A DNA stretch of 64,000 bases from a virus: IMG/VR virus record IMGVR_UViG_3300009130_001605, positions 1 to 64,000 of that record, one strand, 5' to 3'. This document shows, piece by piece, positions 7,311 through 15,966 of the stretch (position 1 is its first letter; the number at the start of each line of letters is the position of its first letter). The notes beneath the pieces are model-generated. The model had not been told where the DNA came from and made no database searches. It saw nothing but the letters and a program-made list of their open reading frames with translations. The translations under genes were made by a program, and so were the position numbers.

Positions 7311-8534
7311 ATGTCAGAAAAAGTAGAAGTAAAAGCTCCTACCACAGTAGACCCGATTCAAGCTAAGATTAGTGAGGTTGTTGGTAAATTAGAGGACAAA
7401 AGTTTCTCAATTTATTTTTACGCTCCATCACTTAACTCTGCAAGTGGAGGTGTAGGTGTTTTATTCAAACAGGCCACTATCTTAAAAGAAGCTGGTTACA
7501 ACGTAAAGGTTATTTTTGAACCTAAGGTTAACGAAAGAGCGTCTTACGATGCATCGATGAAATCTAAGAAAAGGATTTTTGTATATGATGAATTTAATCC
7601 ATCTTGGTTAGATTTTGATATTTCTGATCTTGAAATTTTACCACAAGTTGGTGCTGATGAAACTGGTAAGCCAGTTGACAAAATTATTTTCATAAACGAA
7701 GAAGGAAATACTTCTGAGCAAGATGTTAAGCAGATTGAGATTAACACTGAAGATATGATAATCATACCTGAGGGTTTCCCAAACATCATGCAACAATTAG
7801 CAGGTAGTCCATGTAAGAAAATAGTTCTTGCTCAAAGCTGGATTTATGTTCTTAATTCATTACAGCCAGGTCAAACTTGGCAGTCATACGGAATTAGTGA
7901 TGTAATCTCTATTTCTGATGCAATTACTGAATATTTACACTCTGTTATGCCAGGATTAAATGTTAAACAATACAGTCAAAGTATCAACAGAGACTTGTTT
8001 AATGTTCCTAAATTAAGCGACAAAGCTCCAATGATTGCTTTCTCTTGTTCAAGAGGGCCAGAGAACAGGATGAAAACTTACAATGTTATCAGAAACTTCC
8101 AACAATGGCACCCAAAAAATAAATTTGTAAGATTTATGGAATTAGGTGGTCTTTCGAGAGAGGAATATGCGGAGAGGCTTAAAAGTTGCTCTATCGCACT
8201 TTACACTGATGAAATTGCAGGATTTGGAACAGCACCATTAGAAGCAATGGCATGTGGAACACACGTTGTTGGTTGGACTCCTCATGGAGGAAAAGAATAT
8301 ATGGGTGAAAACGGTTTCTGGGCAACAAATGGAGACATTTTCCACTTGTCAGAATATTTAGGTATTGCAGTTGATAAATTACTTAACGGTGAGTTAGACA
8401 ACCCTGAGCTTAAAGAAGCTTACGAAAGCACTTTGAGTAGATATACTGTTGAAAAAGAAAAGGAATCAGTTTTGAACATTTTTGATAAATACGTAGAAGA
8501 AAGAATAGATGAAATTAAAGGAATTCAAAAATAA
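7311..8534 (+). CDS. GT-B glycosyltransferase, family 4-like
   Basis: This 407-residue protein has a GT-B fold with a GGVGVLF glycine loop (about 46-52) and the C-terminal donor-site block AGFGTAPLEAMACG (303-316). In the family's E-x7-E motif the second glutamate is present (Glu311) but the first position is Ala303, so activity is uncertain. ATG 7311 is chosen over a TTG 42 bases upstream because its protein starts without a low-complexity extension and it lies at a normal distance from the promoter. It shares a 26-base overlap with the next glycosyltransferase-like gene. It may glycosylate virion proteins, DNA or host surface sugars; the target is unknown. Confidence 0.82.
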   Translation: MSEKVEVKAPTTVDPIQAKISEVVGKLEDKSFSIYFYAPSLNSASGGVGVLFKQATILKEAGYNVKVIFEPKVNERASYDASMKSKKRIFVYDEFNPSWLDFDISDLEILPQVGADETGKPVDKIIFINEEGNTSEQDVKQIEINTEDMIIIPEGFPNIMQQLAGSPCKKIVLAQSWIYVLNSLQPGQTWQSYGISDVISISDAITEYLHSVMPGLNVKQYSQSINRDLFNVPKLSDKAPMIAFSCSRGPENRMKTYNVIRNFQQWHPKNKFVRFMELGGLSREEYAERLKSCSIALYTDEIAGFGTAPLEAMACGTHVVGWTPHGGKEYMGENGFWATNGDIFHLSEYLGIAVDKLLNGELDNPELKEAYESTLSRYTVEKEKESVLNIFDKYVEERIDEIKGIQK

Positions 8535-9450
8535 TAAGACCCTAGTCTCACTATATGTAGATTCAGAAGGTCTAGCGAGTAAGAAAAATTTTAACAACTG
8601 TATTTACAGTATCACTAAACAAAAAACACCAGTTGACTTGGTGATTTTTCAAAACAGTTTATCGGATTCTGAAGTTGTTGAACTTGAAAAAATCTTAAAA
8701 GACCCATTGTTAACTACGCTTAAAGTTGACGAAGAGGGTAAGGCTATTACAGAGGAAAATAAACTTGAAAAAGATGATTCTCCAGTTAACTATACGATAG
8801 TTAAAACAGAAGCTAAAAACTTCTCCGAGTTATTCAATTTAGGATTTAATTATGCAGCTGCAAACGGTTATGAGTTTTACTTAACTATCGAGCAAGATGA
8901 TTTATTTTCAATCCACTGGATAGAATATGCAGAGCAGTTTGCATCAGAAGAAGAAAACAACGATGTTTTCCTTCCTTTAATCAGACACACAATGAACGGT
9001 CAATTCCACAGTCTTATTAATGAGGCAAGTTGGGTTGAAGGAATGTCTGAGGAAGCTGGTATCACTGATATCAACTTGCTTCTTAAATTTAACTCTATTA
9101 ATCCTTTGGGAGCGGTATTCAGAGTTGAGTCTATCAAAGAAAGCAGTGAAGAAATCGATGGTTTGTATCTTCCAATGAAAGAAAGTATGAAAATCACTCA
9201 TTCATATGAGTTCTTTTTAAGAATGATCTATGATGATTTGAAAGTAAAAACTGTTCCAAGAGTAGGTTATGAGCTTCAAGTGTTCCCTAAGGAATCATTC
9301 AGTGAAGCTTCTTCAAAAATACCGCCAAATTTAAATAGCATACCTGCAGAAAAAGGTGGGATGTCTCAAGAAGAGATTCAATTCTATGTTGATTCAGCTA
9401 AGAAAGAGTATTTCTTCGAAAATGATAGGAAATTACAATTCAAAGGTTAA
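8509..9450 (+). CDS. GT-A-like glycosyltransferase (putative)
   Basis: This 313-residue protein starts inside the end of the upstream glycosyltransferase gene (26-base overlap). The first half alternates strands and helices as in GT-A enzymes, and EQDD (128-131) lies after a hydrophobic strand, where the metal-binding DXD motif is expected. The C-terminal half has HSYEFFLRMIYDD (190-202), as in acceptor-site helices. The assignment is by layout and motif, not a strong family match. Pairing with a family 4-like enzyme suggests that both act on the same glycan. Confidence 0.6.
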   Translation: MKLKEFKNNKTLVSLYVDSEGLASKKNFNNCIYSITKQKTPVDLVIFQNSLSDSEVVELEKILKDPLLTTLKVDEEGKAITEENKLEKDDSPVNYTIVKTEAKNFSELFNLGFNYAAANGYEFYLTIEQDDLFSIHWIEYAEQFASEEENNDVFLPLIRHTMNGQFHSLINEASWVEGMSEEAGITDINLLLKFNSINPLGAVFRVESIKESSEEIDGLYLPMKESMKITHSYEFFLRMIYDDLKVKTVPRVGYELQVFPKESFSEASSKIPPNLNSIPAEKGGMSQEEIQFYVDSAKKEYFFENDRKLQFKG

Positions 9451-9461
9451 GGCTGAGTATC

Positions 9462-10403
9462 ATGGTAGAAGAAGAAAATTTACTACCAGGTAATCAATAC
9501 GATAATTCAAGTCAACATCAGGAGTATCCTGATGTTGACAATGATGAAACTTTCACAAAAGATGAAAAAGAAAAGGAATTTTTAAATCAATTCCATTTCA
9601 AAAATGACCAGAAAGTATACTGGGGAAAAGAGCAAGAAGTTGCTGTTGAGGACTATCTAAGAATGAGTGAAGTTTGGCTTGAAAACAGGATCAAATGGGA
9701 ACTCAAGGAAGCAAAAGAAGGTAAGAGGGAAACTGATTGGGATCTCATTTTATCTATCGAGGATTTAATTGAAAAATCGAAAGACCCTGAAGTAAAAATA
9801 AAAAGAGAAAAACTCTTTAGAGACAAAATTGATAAGCCATTAAGCAAGTTGGTGGAAAACATTGTTTTTTCTTATAAATTGTTTAGAGGTGATATTGATG
9901 TGAAAAGTCTGCAATGGGATTGCCTAGGGTTTTTAATGGAGAAGTTTGCGAACTTCAAACCATCAAAAGGGAAAAGGTCATTCTCTTATTACGGGACTGT
10001 TGTAAAACACTATTTGATTGGTGAGAAAAAAGACAACTACAAATCTCAAACTAATAATCTTGAATACGAATCTTTTAGAGAGGAAGTAAACAATAGGAAT
10101 AAGTATGAGCTTGGAGATCGAGATCCTTTGGAAGAATCAGCAAGGTTATTTGATCACATTGTTAGTGAGATAAAAATAGAACTTGTTAACACAGAAATGT
10201 CGGATAACGACAGAAATGTTGGTAATGCTATTGTAAACATTTTTGAGAGACACGAAGAAACTAATATTTACAAAAAGAACAATCTTTACAAGCTAATAAA
10301 GGAATATACTGGATTAGAAACAAAGGATATAACTTATTCACTAAACAGGTTTAAAACCTTATATAAACTTAGAAAACAATCCTTTATTACAGATGATGAT
10401 TAG
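9462..10403 (+). CDS. gp55-like late sigma factor (putative)
   Basis: This 313-residue protein has a charged N-terminal half and a central block: LQWDCLGFLMEKFANF (150-165), then KGKRSFSYYGTVVKHYLI (169-186). The block matches the sigma region 2 pattern of phage late sigma factors (T4 gp55 family), where an F-x-Y-F/Y segment precedes a helix that binds the -10 element. Residues 255-300 are helical and could act as a region 4-like module. It stands first in the run of virion genes, whose promoters share the TATTTATnA motif. A perfect inverted repeat lies in codons 17-26. Confidence 0.6.
   Translation: MVEEENLLPGNQYDNSSQHQEYPDVDNDETFTKDEKEKEFLNQFHFKNDQKVYWGKEQEVAVEDYLRMSEVWLENRIKWELKEAKEGKRETDWDLILSIEDLIEKSKDPEVKIKREKLFRDKIDKPLSKLVENIVFSYKLFRGDIDVKSLQWDCLGFLMEKFANFKPSKGKRSFSYYGTVVKHYLIGEKKDNYKSQTNNLEYESFREEVNNRNKYELGDRDPLEESARLFDHIVSEIKIELVNTEMSDNDRNVGNAIVNIFERHEETNIYKKNNLYKLIKEYTGLETKDITYSLNRFKTLYKLRKQSFITDDD
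9511..9539 (+). repeat. perfect 13-base inverted repeat in the sigma-like gene
   Basis: GTCAACATCAGGA at 9511-9523 and its exact complement at 9527-9539 are separated by GTA. The hairpin lies 50 bases inside the coding sequence and has no T run, so it is not a normal terminator. It could fold in the mRNA near the start codon. Confidence 0.85.
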
Positions 10404-10421
10404 TGAATATTTTTAAATCTA

Positions 10422-10436
10422 TATTTATTAATAAAA
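10422..10436 (+). promoter_or_regulatory. late-type promoter motif TATTTATTAATAAAA
   Basis: This 15-mer lies 5 bases before the ATG at 10441. The identical 15-mer occurs at 38744 and 56657, and close variants precede most virion genes. Confidence 0.6.
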
Positions 10437-10440
10437 AATC

Positions 10441-10830
10441 ATGTCAAATAAAAAGGTTGAAATATCGAAAAATGGATTTGATAATTTGATTAATCAAATT
10501 CATACAAACATACAAGAAGAGAGAGAACTTGCTTTAGATAGATATAGAACTCAAGATGATCAATGTGAAACAATTGAGGATTTTATTTCCACTGGAAAAG
10601 AAATGGTTGCATATCTTAAAGTTGCCTCTGAAAGAACAAATGCTCAATTAAGTTTAGCTGATAAGCTTAAAGACATTGTGTTTAAAACTGAAGACCAAGA
10701 TAGTGGAGGTGGTGCTGATGGGGTTTCTGATGATATTAGAAAATCCATCGAGTCTCAAATTGAGGCAACAAGAAAGTTAAATGAAGATGAAGAACTTTCT
10801 GAGGGTATAGAAGAAAATGAAGAAGATTAA
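10441..10830 (+). CDS. hypothetical helical protein
   Basis: This 129-residue acidic protein is mostly helical, with a glycine-rich linker (SGGGADG, about 89-95) and a Glu/Asp-rich tail. It has no membrane segment and no recognised family. It is first in an operon-like run with the large unknown virion-assembly candidates downstream (2-base gap to the next gene) and directly follows a late-type promoter, so a role in assembly or structure is likely. Confidence 0.7.
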   Translation: MSNKKVEISKNGFDNLINQIHTNIQEERELALDRYRTQDDQCETIEDFISTGKEMVAYLKVASERTNAQLSLADKLKDIVFKTEDQDSGGGADGVSDDIRKSIESQIEATRKLNEDEELSEGIEENEED

Positions 10831-10832
10831 AA

Positions 10833-12050
10833 ATGGCTTTTAAAACCCAACAAAACGCACCTCTTACTGATTCGCAACTTGAGTTGACCGCAAAAATAGG
10901 GTCAATGAAAAGTTTGTTGGCACTTCCCTTTAGGCCTCAGAACAACATTCCAAAGGATCAACAAATATCTACTTTTGATTATTTGTTAAAAATACTTAGG
11001 TCTATTGGTCTTGCACCAGAACCTGTTTTTAGGCTTTTCCTAGAAAAGGTATTTGGAGCTCTGGAGGGTTTTTTGGATGAAAAGGTGATAGAGGCTGTTG
11101 GTGCATCTTTAGATAAAAAAGGCATAACCCTTCAATCAAGTAGAACAAATGCCAGCGTTATATCACAAGGAGTGGGATCAACATTGTTTTCTCCTGCTAT
11201 TAAGCAAGCGATGGCAAAGGAACTTACTGTCATGATATTTGGTCCCAAGCCAAAAGAAGGTGATTCAGATAAACTTGTACCAAATTCAAGAAGAAATCAG
11301 TTAATAGAAGAGGCGGTTTGTAGTTCCAACATGTTTAGGCTATCAAATAATCCTTCTGAAAAAAATCAAGACATACAATTTAACAGAGTAAAACTGAAAC
11401 AACAGTTAGAAGCTGGTGAAGTTGTATTTGAGATTAGTTGTCAAGATGTTAAAATAAAATTACCAGAAGATCCAGAAGTATTCTTTACAGGAGGTGGTGT
11501 AAACACTCAAGCCAGTAGCACTGTAACACCTGCACAAAGTATGGATCTAATTGTAAACCATGTGTCTAGTGAAGCTGGTAAAATCAATAACGAAAACAAT
11601 TCTGCTTCTGTAGGAAAAAGTTTTTTTGAAATTCTAATCGAAAAGCTTTTAAGCTATATTACCACTTTAGTTTTTCCTCACGTTGGGCCTATATTTTCAT
11701 TTCTAGGAAACCATTCAGAAACATCTGACCTTGGCCTTACTGCAGCTAATACACTTTATAGTAATTGCTCAATTGAGAGTGCTCCAACTGCTGAGAAAAC
11801 AGCATTTGCTTCCAGCCTTATTAATTCTTTGTATTTATTATTACTTAAGTTATTACTTCTTTCCGCCATCAAGGAATTCAAGAAGCTTGTTGCAGGTTAT
11901 TTTGCAAGAACAGCAAGGGAAAGGCAAAGAAGGAAGTCGGATAAATTAAGAATGAAATTTAATCTACTAAAAGGTGTGGCGGATGACGCAGGTAAAGCAG
12001 CAAAATATGCTGCAGCACTCAAGTCTCTTAGTAGTATTTTGGATAGTTAA
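10833..12050 (+). CDS. putative baseplate or tail-hub protein
   Basis: This 405-residue protein is helical at both ends. Residues about 255-275 and 328-346 (LINSLYLLLLKLLLLSAIK) are strongly hydrophobic; the second could be a membrane segment or a buried core. The C-terminus is basic (RTARERQRRKSDK) and then Ala-rich. I recognise no family. It lies three genes before the gp5-like hub protein and behind a late promoter, which points to baseplate assembly. The following gene starts 11 bases after its stop. Confidence 0.7.
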   Translation: MAFKTQQNAPLTDSQLELTAKIGSMKSLLALPFRPQNNIPKDQQISTFDYLLKILRSIGLAPEPVFRLFLEKVFGALEGFLDEKVIEAVGASLDKKGITLQSSRTNASVISQGVGSTLFSPAIKQAMAKELTVMIFGPKPKEGDSDKLVPNSRRNQLIEEAVCSSNMFRLSNNPSEKNQDIQFNRVKLKQQLEAGEVVFEISCQDVKIKLPEDPEVFFTGGGVNTQASSTVTPAQSMDLIVNHVSSEAGKINNENNSASVGKSFFEILIEKLLSYITTLVFPHVGPIFSFLGNHSETSDLGLTAANTLYSNCSIESAPTAEKTAFASSLINSLYLLLLKLLLLSAIKEFKKLVAGYFARTARERQRRKSDKLRMKFNLLKGVADDAGKAAKYAAALKSLSSILDS

Positions 12051-12060
12051 AAACAATGTT

Positions 12061-12480
12061 ATGGCAGCAATAATACAGGCCAGTAGTGATGCAAATAAAT
12101 CTGAAGAAGTTGCAGATTTCATGTTGTTTATGTTAAAAGAAAATAGGTTGAAAGTGCCTAAACTAAGTGTTTTTCAACTACTTGCTTCTAAAATTAGACC
12201 AGGTCTAAGTGCAGACATTTTGGCTGCATCAATAACTTCCAGGTTTGATGAAATAGGGATACCAACTGGTACCCTTGAAGAAGGTACTCCTAACGTAATG
12301 GAAGAGTTTGTTAAAGTGTTATCAGAATCAATTGTTGACGCACTTCAAAATGATATGAGAATCGATGTTGCAGTTGATTCAGGGGTTACAGTACAAGCAA
12401 ATGGTGCGAATGGTGGTGGTCCTGTTGTTGTTTTTGGAGCATCTGTTGCACCTCACACAGGAATTGGAGTAGCAAGGTAA
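12061..12480 (+). CDS. putative baseplate-associated protein
   Basis: This 139-residue protein starts at ATG 12061, which leaves a 10-base gap to the previous gene; an upstream in-frame start would overlap it by 77 bases. It is helical, then ends with a glycine/valine-rich tail (NGANGGGPVVVFG). No family is recognised. The next gene's ATG overlaps its TAA (TAATG), so the two are translationally coupled. Confidence 0.7.
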   Translation: MAAIIQASSDANKSEEVADFMLFMLKENRLKVPKLSVFQLLASKIRPGLSADILAASITSRFDEIGIPTGTLEEGTPNVMEEFVKVLSESIVDALQNDMRIDVAVDSGVTVQANGANGGGPVVVFGASVAPHTGIGVAR

Positions 12481-12737
12481 TGGGATTAGGTACAGATAAA
12501 AAATTGACAACAAATAAAGAATATTTGTTGGAACTGCAAAAGTTAGCAGATAAACACGCTTCTTTAAAAGAAAAATGTGAAGGCATGTTAAAAGAAGGTG
12601 ATTCAATAGAAGACAAAGTAAAAGAATCTGAAAGGGTTTTTGCAATCACAGACGCAGTTAAATCCATAATGTTTGAAATGGACGAAGTGGAAAATAAATA
12701 TTACACTATTTTAGATAACTACAAGAATAAGAAATAA
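12480..12737 (+). CDS. hypothetical small coiled-coil protein
   Basis: This 85-residue, Lys/Glu-rich protein is predicted to be helical throughout (for example LADKHASLKEKCEGML). Its ATG overlaps the previous stop and its own stop overlaps the start of the gp5-like gene, so it belongs to a tight coupled operon. Such a small helical protein beside the hub gene might be a chaperone or an assembly factor, but nothing specific shows this. Confidence 0.7.
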   Translation: MGLGTDKKLTTNKEYLLELQKLADKHASLKEKCEGMLKEGDSIEDKVKESERVFAITDAVKSIMFEMDEVENKYYTILDNYKNKK

Positions 12738-13702
12738 TGGGTTTTAACGATTTAGTAAATCAACAGTTAGGTGGAAAAGGTCAAGGTGACACTATGTCTT
12801 CTATGGGTAACCAAAGCAAGAGTAACATTTACCCTGCAGTTGTTTTAAATGTCGATGATCCAGCTGAACAAAACAGGATTGTAGCAAGAATTGTTTCATT
12901 AGATGAAACTGGTGAAATGAAAGGTGGTAGAGACAGGGAAACTCCTGATGATCAACTTCCTTTTTGTATACCTATGGTTCCTGAGTTTATTCACGTTAGA
13001 CCTCTTGTGGGAGAAATGGTTCTGATTTATTTAGAGAATCCGTCTGACAACTCTGCCCCAAGGTATTGGATGGGTCCAATGATCACATCCAAACTAAAAC
13101 TGAAATATCAATCTTTCGAAGAAGCGGATGGCATTTTTAGATACACAGACTTTTTCGGAAACGAAAAGCTAGAAAACAAAACACAGGCTTCATTAGCAAT
13201 ACCCCAGCAGGCAGATATTGCAATTCAGGGAAGAGATGACGCAGATGTTATCTTGAGACCAAGAGAAGTTCTTATTTCGGCTGGTAAATTTATTGAGAAC
13301 AGTTTTGATTTAAACGTAAATGCTCCATGTAATATCCAACTAAAACAATATGATCAAGTTGAAAGTGATGAGGTAGAATCTTTTTCACAACAAAACTTAC
13401 AAGCTAACAATGTTAACATATATTCTCCTTTTGGTAAATTTAGGGATGCAGAAAAAGGGGCTAAAATCGAGAGTACAAACCAAGACCTTCAATATTTAGG
13501 TGTACTTGCAAACAAATTGCATCCAGCAGTGTTCGGTGATGAACTAATCGTACTTCTAGATCTTATGGTTAAAGTTATTCTTACACATGTTCACACTCCA
13601 CAAGCAAAGCTTGTGGAGAATGCGAATTCAAATGAATTGGCTGAATACGTTCTCGAAGGTAAACTTCAAGACATGATTTCTAAATTTGTTAGATTTAATT
13701 AA
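12737..13702 (+). CDS. baseplate hub / spike protein with gp5-like OB fold
   Basis: This 321-residue protein has an OB-fold domain (about 30-120) of the T4 gp5 / VgrG type: YPAVVLNVDDPAEQNRIVARIV (start of the fold), CIPMVP, then RPLVGEMVLIYLENP and RYWMGPM. After it, a beta-rich stretch (150-200) repeats short strands, and LTHVHTP (about 285-291) resembles the His-containing region of phage spike proteins. No lysozyme domain is present, unlike T4 gp5. It forms the membrane-contacting centre of the baseplate. It overlaps the end of a convergent - strand gene by 4 bases. Confidence 0.75.
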   Translation: MGFNDLVNQQLGGKGQGDTMSSMGNQSKSNIYPAVVLNVDDPAEQNRIVARIVSLDETGEMKGGRDRETPDDQLPFCIPMVPEFIHVRPLVGEMVLIYLENPSDNSAPRYWMGPMITSKLKLKYQSFEEADGIFRYTDFFGNEKLENKTQASLAIPQQADIAIQGRDDADVILRPREVLISAGKFIENSFDLNVNAPCNIQLKQYDQVESDEVESFSQQNLQANNVNIYSPFGKFRDAEKGAKIESTNQDLQYLGVLANKLHPAVFGDELIVLLDLMVKVILTHVHTPQAKLVENANSNELAEYVLEGKLQDMISKFVRFN

Positions 13703-15432
13703 AAAGGTCTTTGAACTTTAAAGTCAATTACGTTAGGTAAAACTCTTACAGAACCTAGCTCTTCAACTCTAAATTCTATTTTATAAGTTTGGTTATTCAA
13801 TAACCAAGAGGTGTCTAAATCGAAATATTGTTCTTGACATTTATTTCTAACAACTTTATTTATATTTGTCCAAGGAATGACCTCATCTTGATTATTCATT
13901 ATCAACCTATAAGATATAGAATAAAAAGGAGAAGGTTTTTTACGAGAATAATTTACTCTAACATTTGCAAATATTCTTATTTTTTCATCATTTGTTAGAA
14001 TAGAATTGCCCTCAAGTCCATAGATATTTAAAGTGTAATCGTTTATACTTGGAGAACTGTTTAAATAGTAATTATCTTGTATTTGAAAATGTTGAACATA
14101 ATCTTGTTGGTCAACACCTGGTACAAAAGTAACACCTTGCCAAACATCAGAGTATTTTTGTCCCCTTGTTGCGTTAGGTAAATCAGTTGGGTTTATATCT
14201 ACATAATAAGTACCAACACCTGCTTGATTGGGAGTAAGTCCAGTTATTACATCATTTCCTGATGGGTCTTTAATAGAAACTGTTGAGGCAGAATAATAGT
14301 TAGCCGTATTGTTTCCACTAAATGTGTATAAGTATAATCTGCTAACTCTATTATTTGTAACTTGCTCACGATCATCAACAATAACTTGATCATAATTAAC
14401 TTCAATATACGGCTTGAAGGCACTATTTGTTTTCTCAGTTAAGAAAGAAGCAATACTTCTTGTGTTTGTGGACATTAGTTCAAACGGTCTTGTGTAAGCT
14501 AAACCTATACCATAGTTAGTTCCACCTGTTAGCCAGTAATTAACTAGTTTTGTAATATCTATCGAAACATCTTCATCTCCTATATCAAAATGCTGACTTG
14601 ACCACAGAGGGTCTAAGTAAGAAAATGTGCTAGAAGATAAAACAAATGAATCGCCAGAAGTTATAGTTGCCCCTGTGCTTCCAACTCCAATATCTATTCC
14701 TAAGTTAATGAAATCTAAACTTGAAGTAAGTCCAGTTTGTAAATCATAAGTTGTATTTGATCCAGACAACGGATTGAAAATGTATGTAGTATCATTTCCA
14801 GATACGCTTATGTTTACACCTGTTGTTGCAGTTGATGATAAGATATTGAATCCGTAAAAGGCGGATGAGTTGTTTCCTTCTTTTTTGAAAGTCAATCCAC
14901 TGTATGTAACGGATCCAGAATAAACATCAAGGTTTGTTGATGCTGTCGGATTCGAAAATACACCTGGCTCATCCCACGTTGTCAACATTGTTGCGTTATT
15001 CCAATTCGAGTAACCGCTTAACAAAGGGTTTCCTTGTTGTCTTACAATGTAATCTTCTTTCACCATGTCATAACCTCTGCCTTCATCCCAATCTTTGTTT
15101 ATAGGGAAAGCAACAAGGTCAAAAGAAGTTGAGATAACTTTTGTAAGCACATCGTATTCAAATTCTTTTTCTAATACAGCATCTCTTGGAATTGAGTTTG
15201 TCATTTTTAGAGTGTAGGATTTAACATTTCCACTCATAATCTCTCCAGAAGAAAACCTGCTAGATAAACCATCTAAAGGGTATTTTGCAATATGCCTACT
15301 TATTGAGTTCCTTACAGAACCTACACCACCAAACCATAGTTCACTCATAGCATTTTGGCCACTATTAAAGGTTTCAAAAAGACCTGAGGCAATCGTATTA
15401 CTTTTATCTGGATATATTCTAAATTTACTCAT
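13699..15432 (-). CDS. virion protein with DNRLRE-like module
   Basis: This 577-residue protein is on the - strand, between + strand baseplate genes. Residues 20-370 contain elements of the DNRLRE cell-surface fold, such as SIDITKLVNYWLTGGTNYGIGL (about 285-306) in which an amphipathic strand and an N-Y-G-I motif recur; a Ser/Thr/Gly-rich beta region follows, and the last 200 residues are beta-strand-rich (PFYSISYRLIMNN). It is likely a tail or fibre protein that meets the host surface. Its promoter motif, 8 bases upstream of the ATG, faces the gp25-like gene's promoter. Confidence 0.65.
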   Translation of the reverse strand: MSKFRIYPDKSNTIASGLFETFNSGQNAMSELWFGGVGSVRNSISRHIAKYPLDGLSSRFSSGEIMSGNVKSYTLKMTNSIPRDAVLEKEFEYDVLTKVISTSFDLVAFPINKDWDEGRGYDMVKEDYIVRQQGNPLLSGYSNWNNATMLTTWDEPGVFSNPTASTNLDVYSGSVTYSGLTFKKEGNNSSAFYGFNILSSTATTGVNISVSGNDTTYIFNPLSGSNTTYDLQTGLTSSLDFINLGIDIGVGSTGATITSGDSFVLSSSTFSYLDPLWSSQHFDIGDEDVSIDITKLVNYWLTGGTNYGIGLAYTRPFELMSTNTRSIASFLTEKTNSAFKPYIEVNYDQVIVDDREQVTNNRVSRLYLYTFSGNNTANYYSASTVSIKDPSGNDVITGLTPNQAGVGTYYVDINPTDLPNATRGQKYSDVWQGVTFVPGVDQQDYVQHFQIQDNYYLNSSPSINDYTLNIYGLEGNSILTNDEKIRIFANVRVNYSRKKPSPFYSISYRLIMNNQDEVIPWTNINKVVRNKCQEQYFDLDTSWLLNNQTYKIEFRVEELGSVRVLPNVIDFKVQRPF

Positions 15433-15439
15433 TTTGATG

Positions 15440-15454
15440 TTTTATTATAAATAT
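15440..15454 (-). promoter_or_regulatory. late-type promoter motif, - strand
   Basis: On the - strand this reads ATATTTATAATAAAA, 7 bases before the ATG at 15432. It is the - strand counterpart of the + strand motif and lies about 80 bases from a second copy pointing the other way. Confidence 0.6.
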
Positions 15455-15533
15455 CAATAAAAATATCATCACAAGCCATTAGTGTTTAATTTATGCAATT
15501 CATTGATTACTTTTTATAAAATTAATTGTTCAA

Positions 15534-15547
15534 TATTTATTAAAAAC
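15534..15547 (+). promoter_or_regulatory. late-type promoter motif TATTTATTAAAAAC
   Basis: The motif lies 10 bases before the ATG of the gp25-like gene. With the - strand copy at 15440 it forms a divergent promoter pair. Confidence 0.55.
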
Positions 15548-15557
15548 GAACAAATTT

Positions 15558-15953
15558 ATGCCAGTATCAATAAGTATTAAATTCCCATTCGATAGAACTC
15601 AAGAGGGAGGCGTTTTCGAAGTAAATAAAACTACTGACGAAGCTATAAGAACAAACCTTATTTCTCTACTAACCACAAAACGTGGACACAGAGTTATGAG
15701 ACCAAGTTTGTATTCTCCAATTTTCGATTTTATTATGGAACCTTGGGATGATATTTCTGAGGATGACTTGAGAGGGCAGTTGGAAACTAAAATCCAAGAG
15801 TTCATGGGTAACCAAATAGAAGTTCAAAAAATTATACTTGAGCTACAAGATGATGGAAACACTCTTAGAATTGAAATATTGTATTCGATTTTGCAGATCG
15901 GTGGAGTTACCGATGGTGTAGAACTATTTGTACCATTATCAACAAATAACTAA
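15558..15953 (+). CDS. gp25-like baseplate wedge protein
   Basis: This 131-residue protein matches the gp25/GpW family. It has IRTNLISLLTTKRGHRVMRPSLYSPIFDFIMEPWD as its centre (about 30-65), where the G-x-R-V-M-x-P and the E-P/x-W-D are the family's hallmark. The protein joins the tail sheath or tube to the baseplate wedge. It is followed after 13 bases by the gp6-like wedge gene, the usual order in contractile-tailed phages. Confidence 0.85.
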   Translation: MPVSISIKFPFDRTQEGGVFEVNKTTDEAIRTNLISLLTTKRGHRVMRPSLYSPIFDFIMEPWDDISEDDLRGQLETKIQEFMGNQIEVQKIILELQDDGNTLRIEILYSILQIGGVTDGVELFVPLSTNN

Positions 15954-15966
15954 ATTATAAAACACA

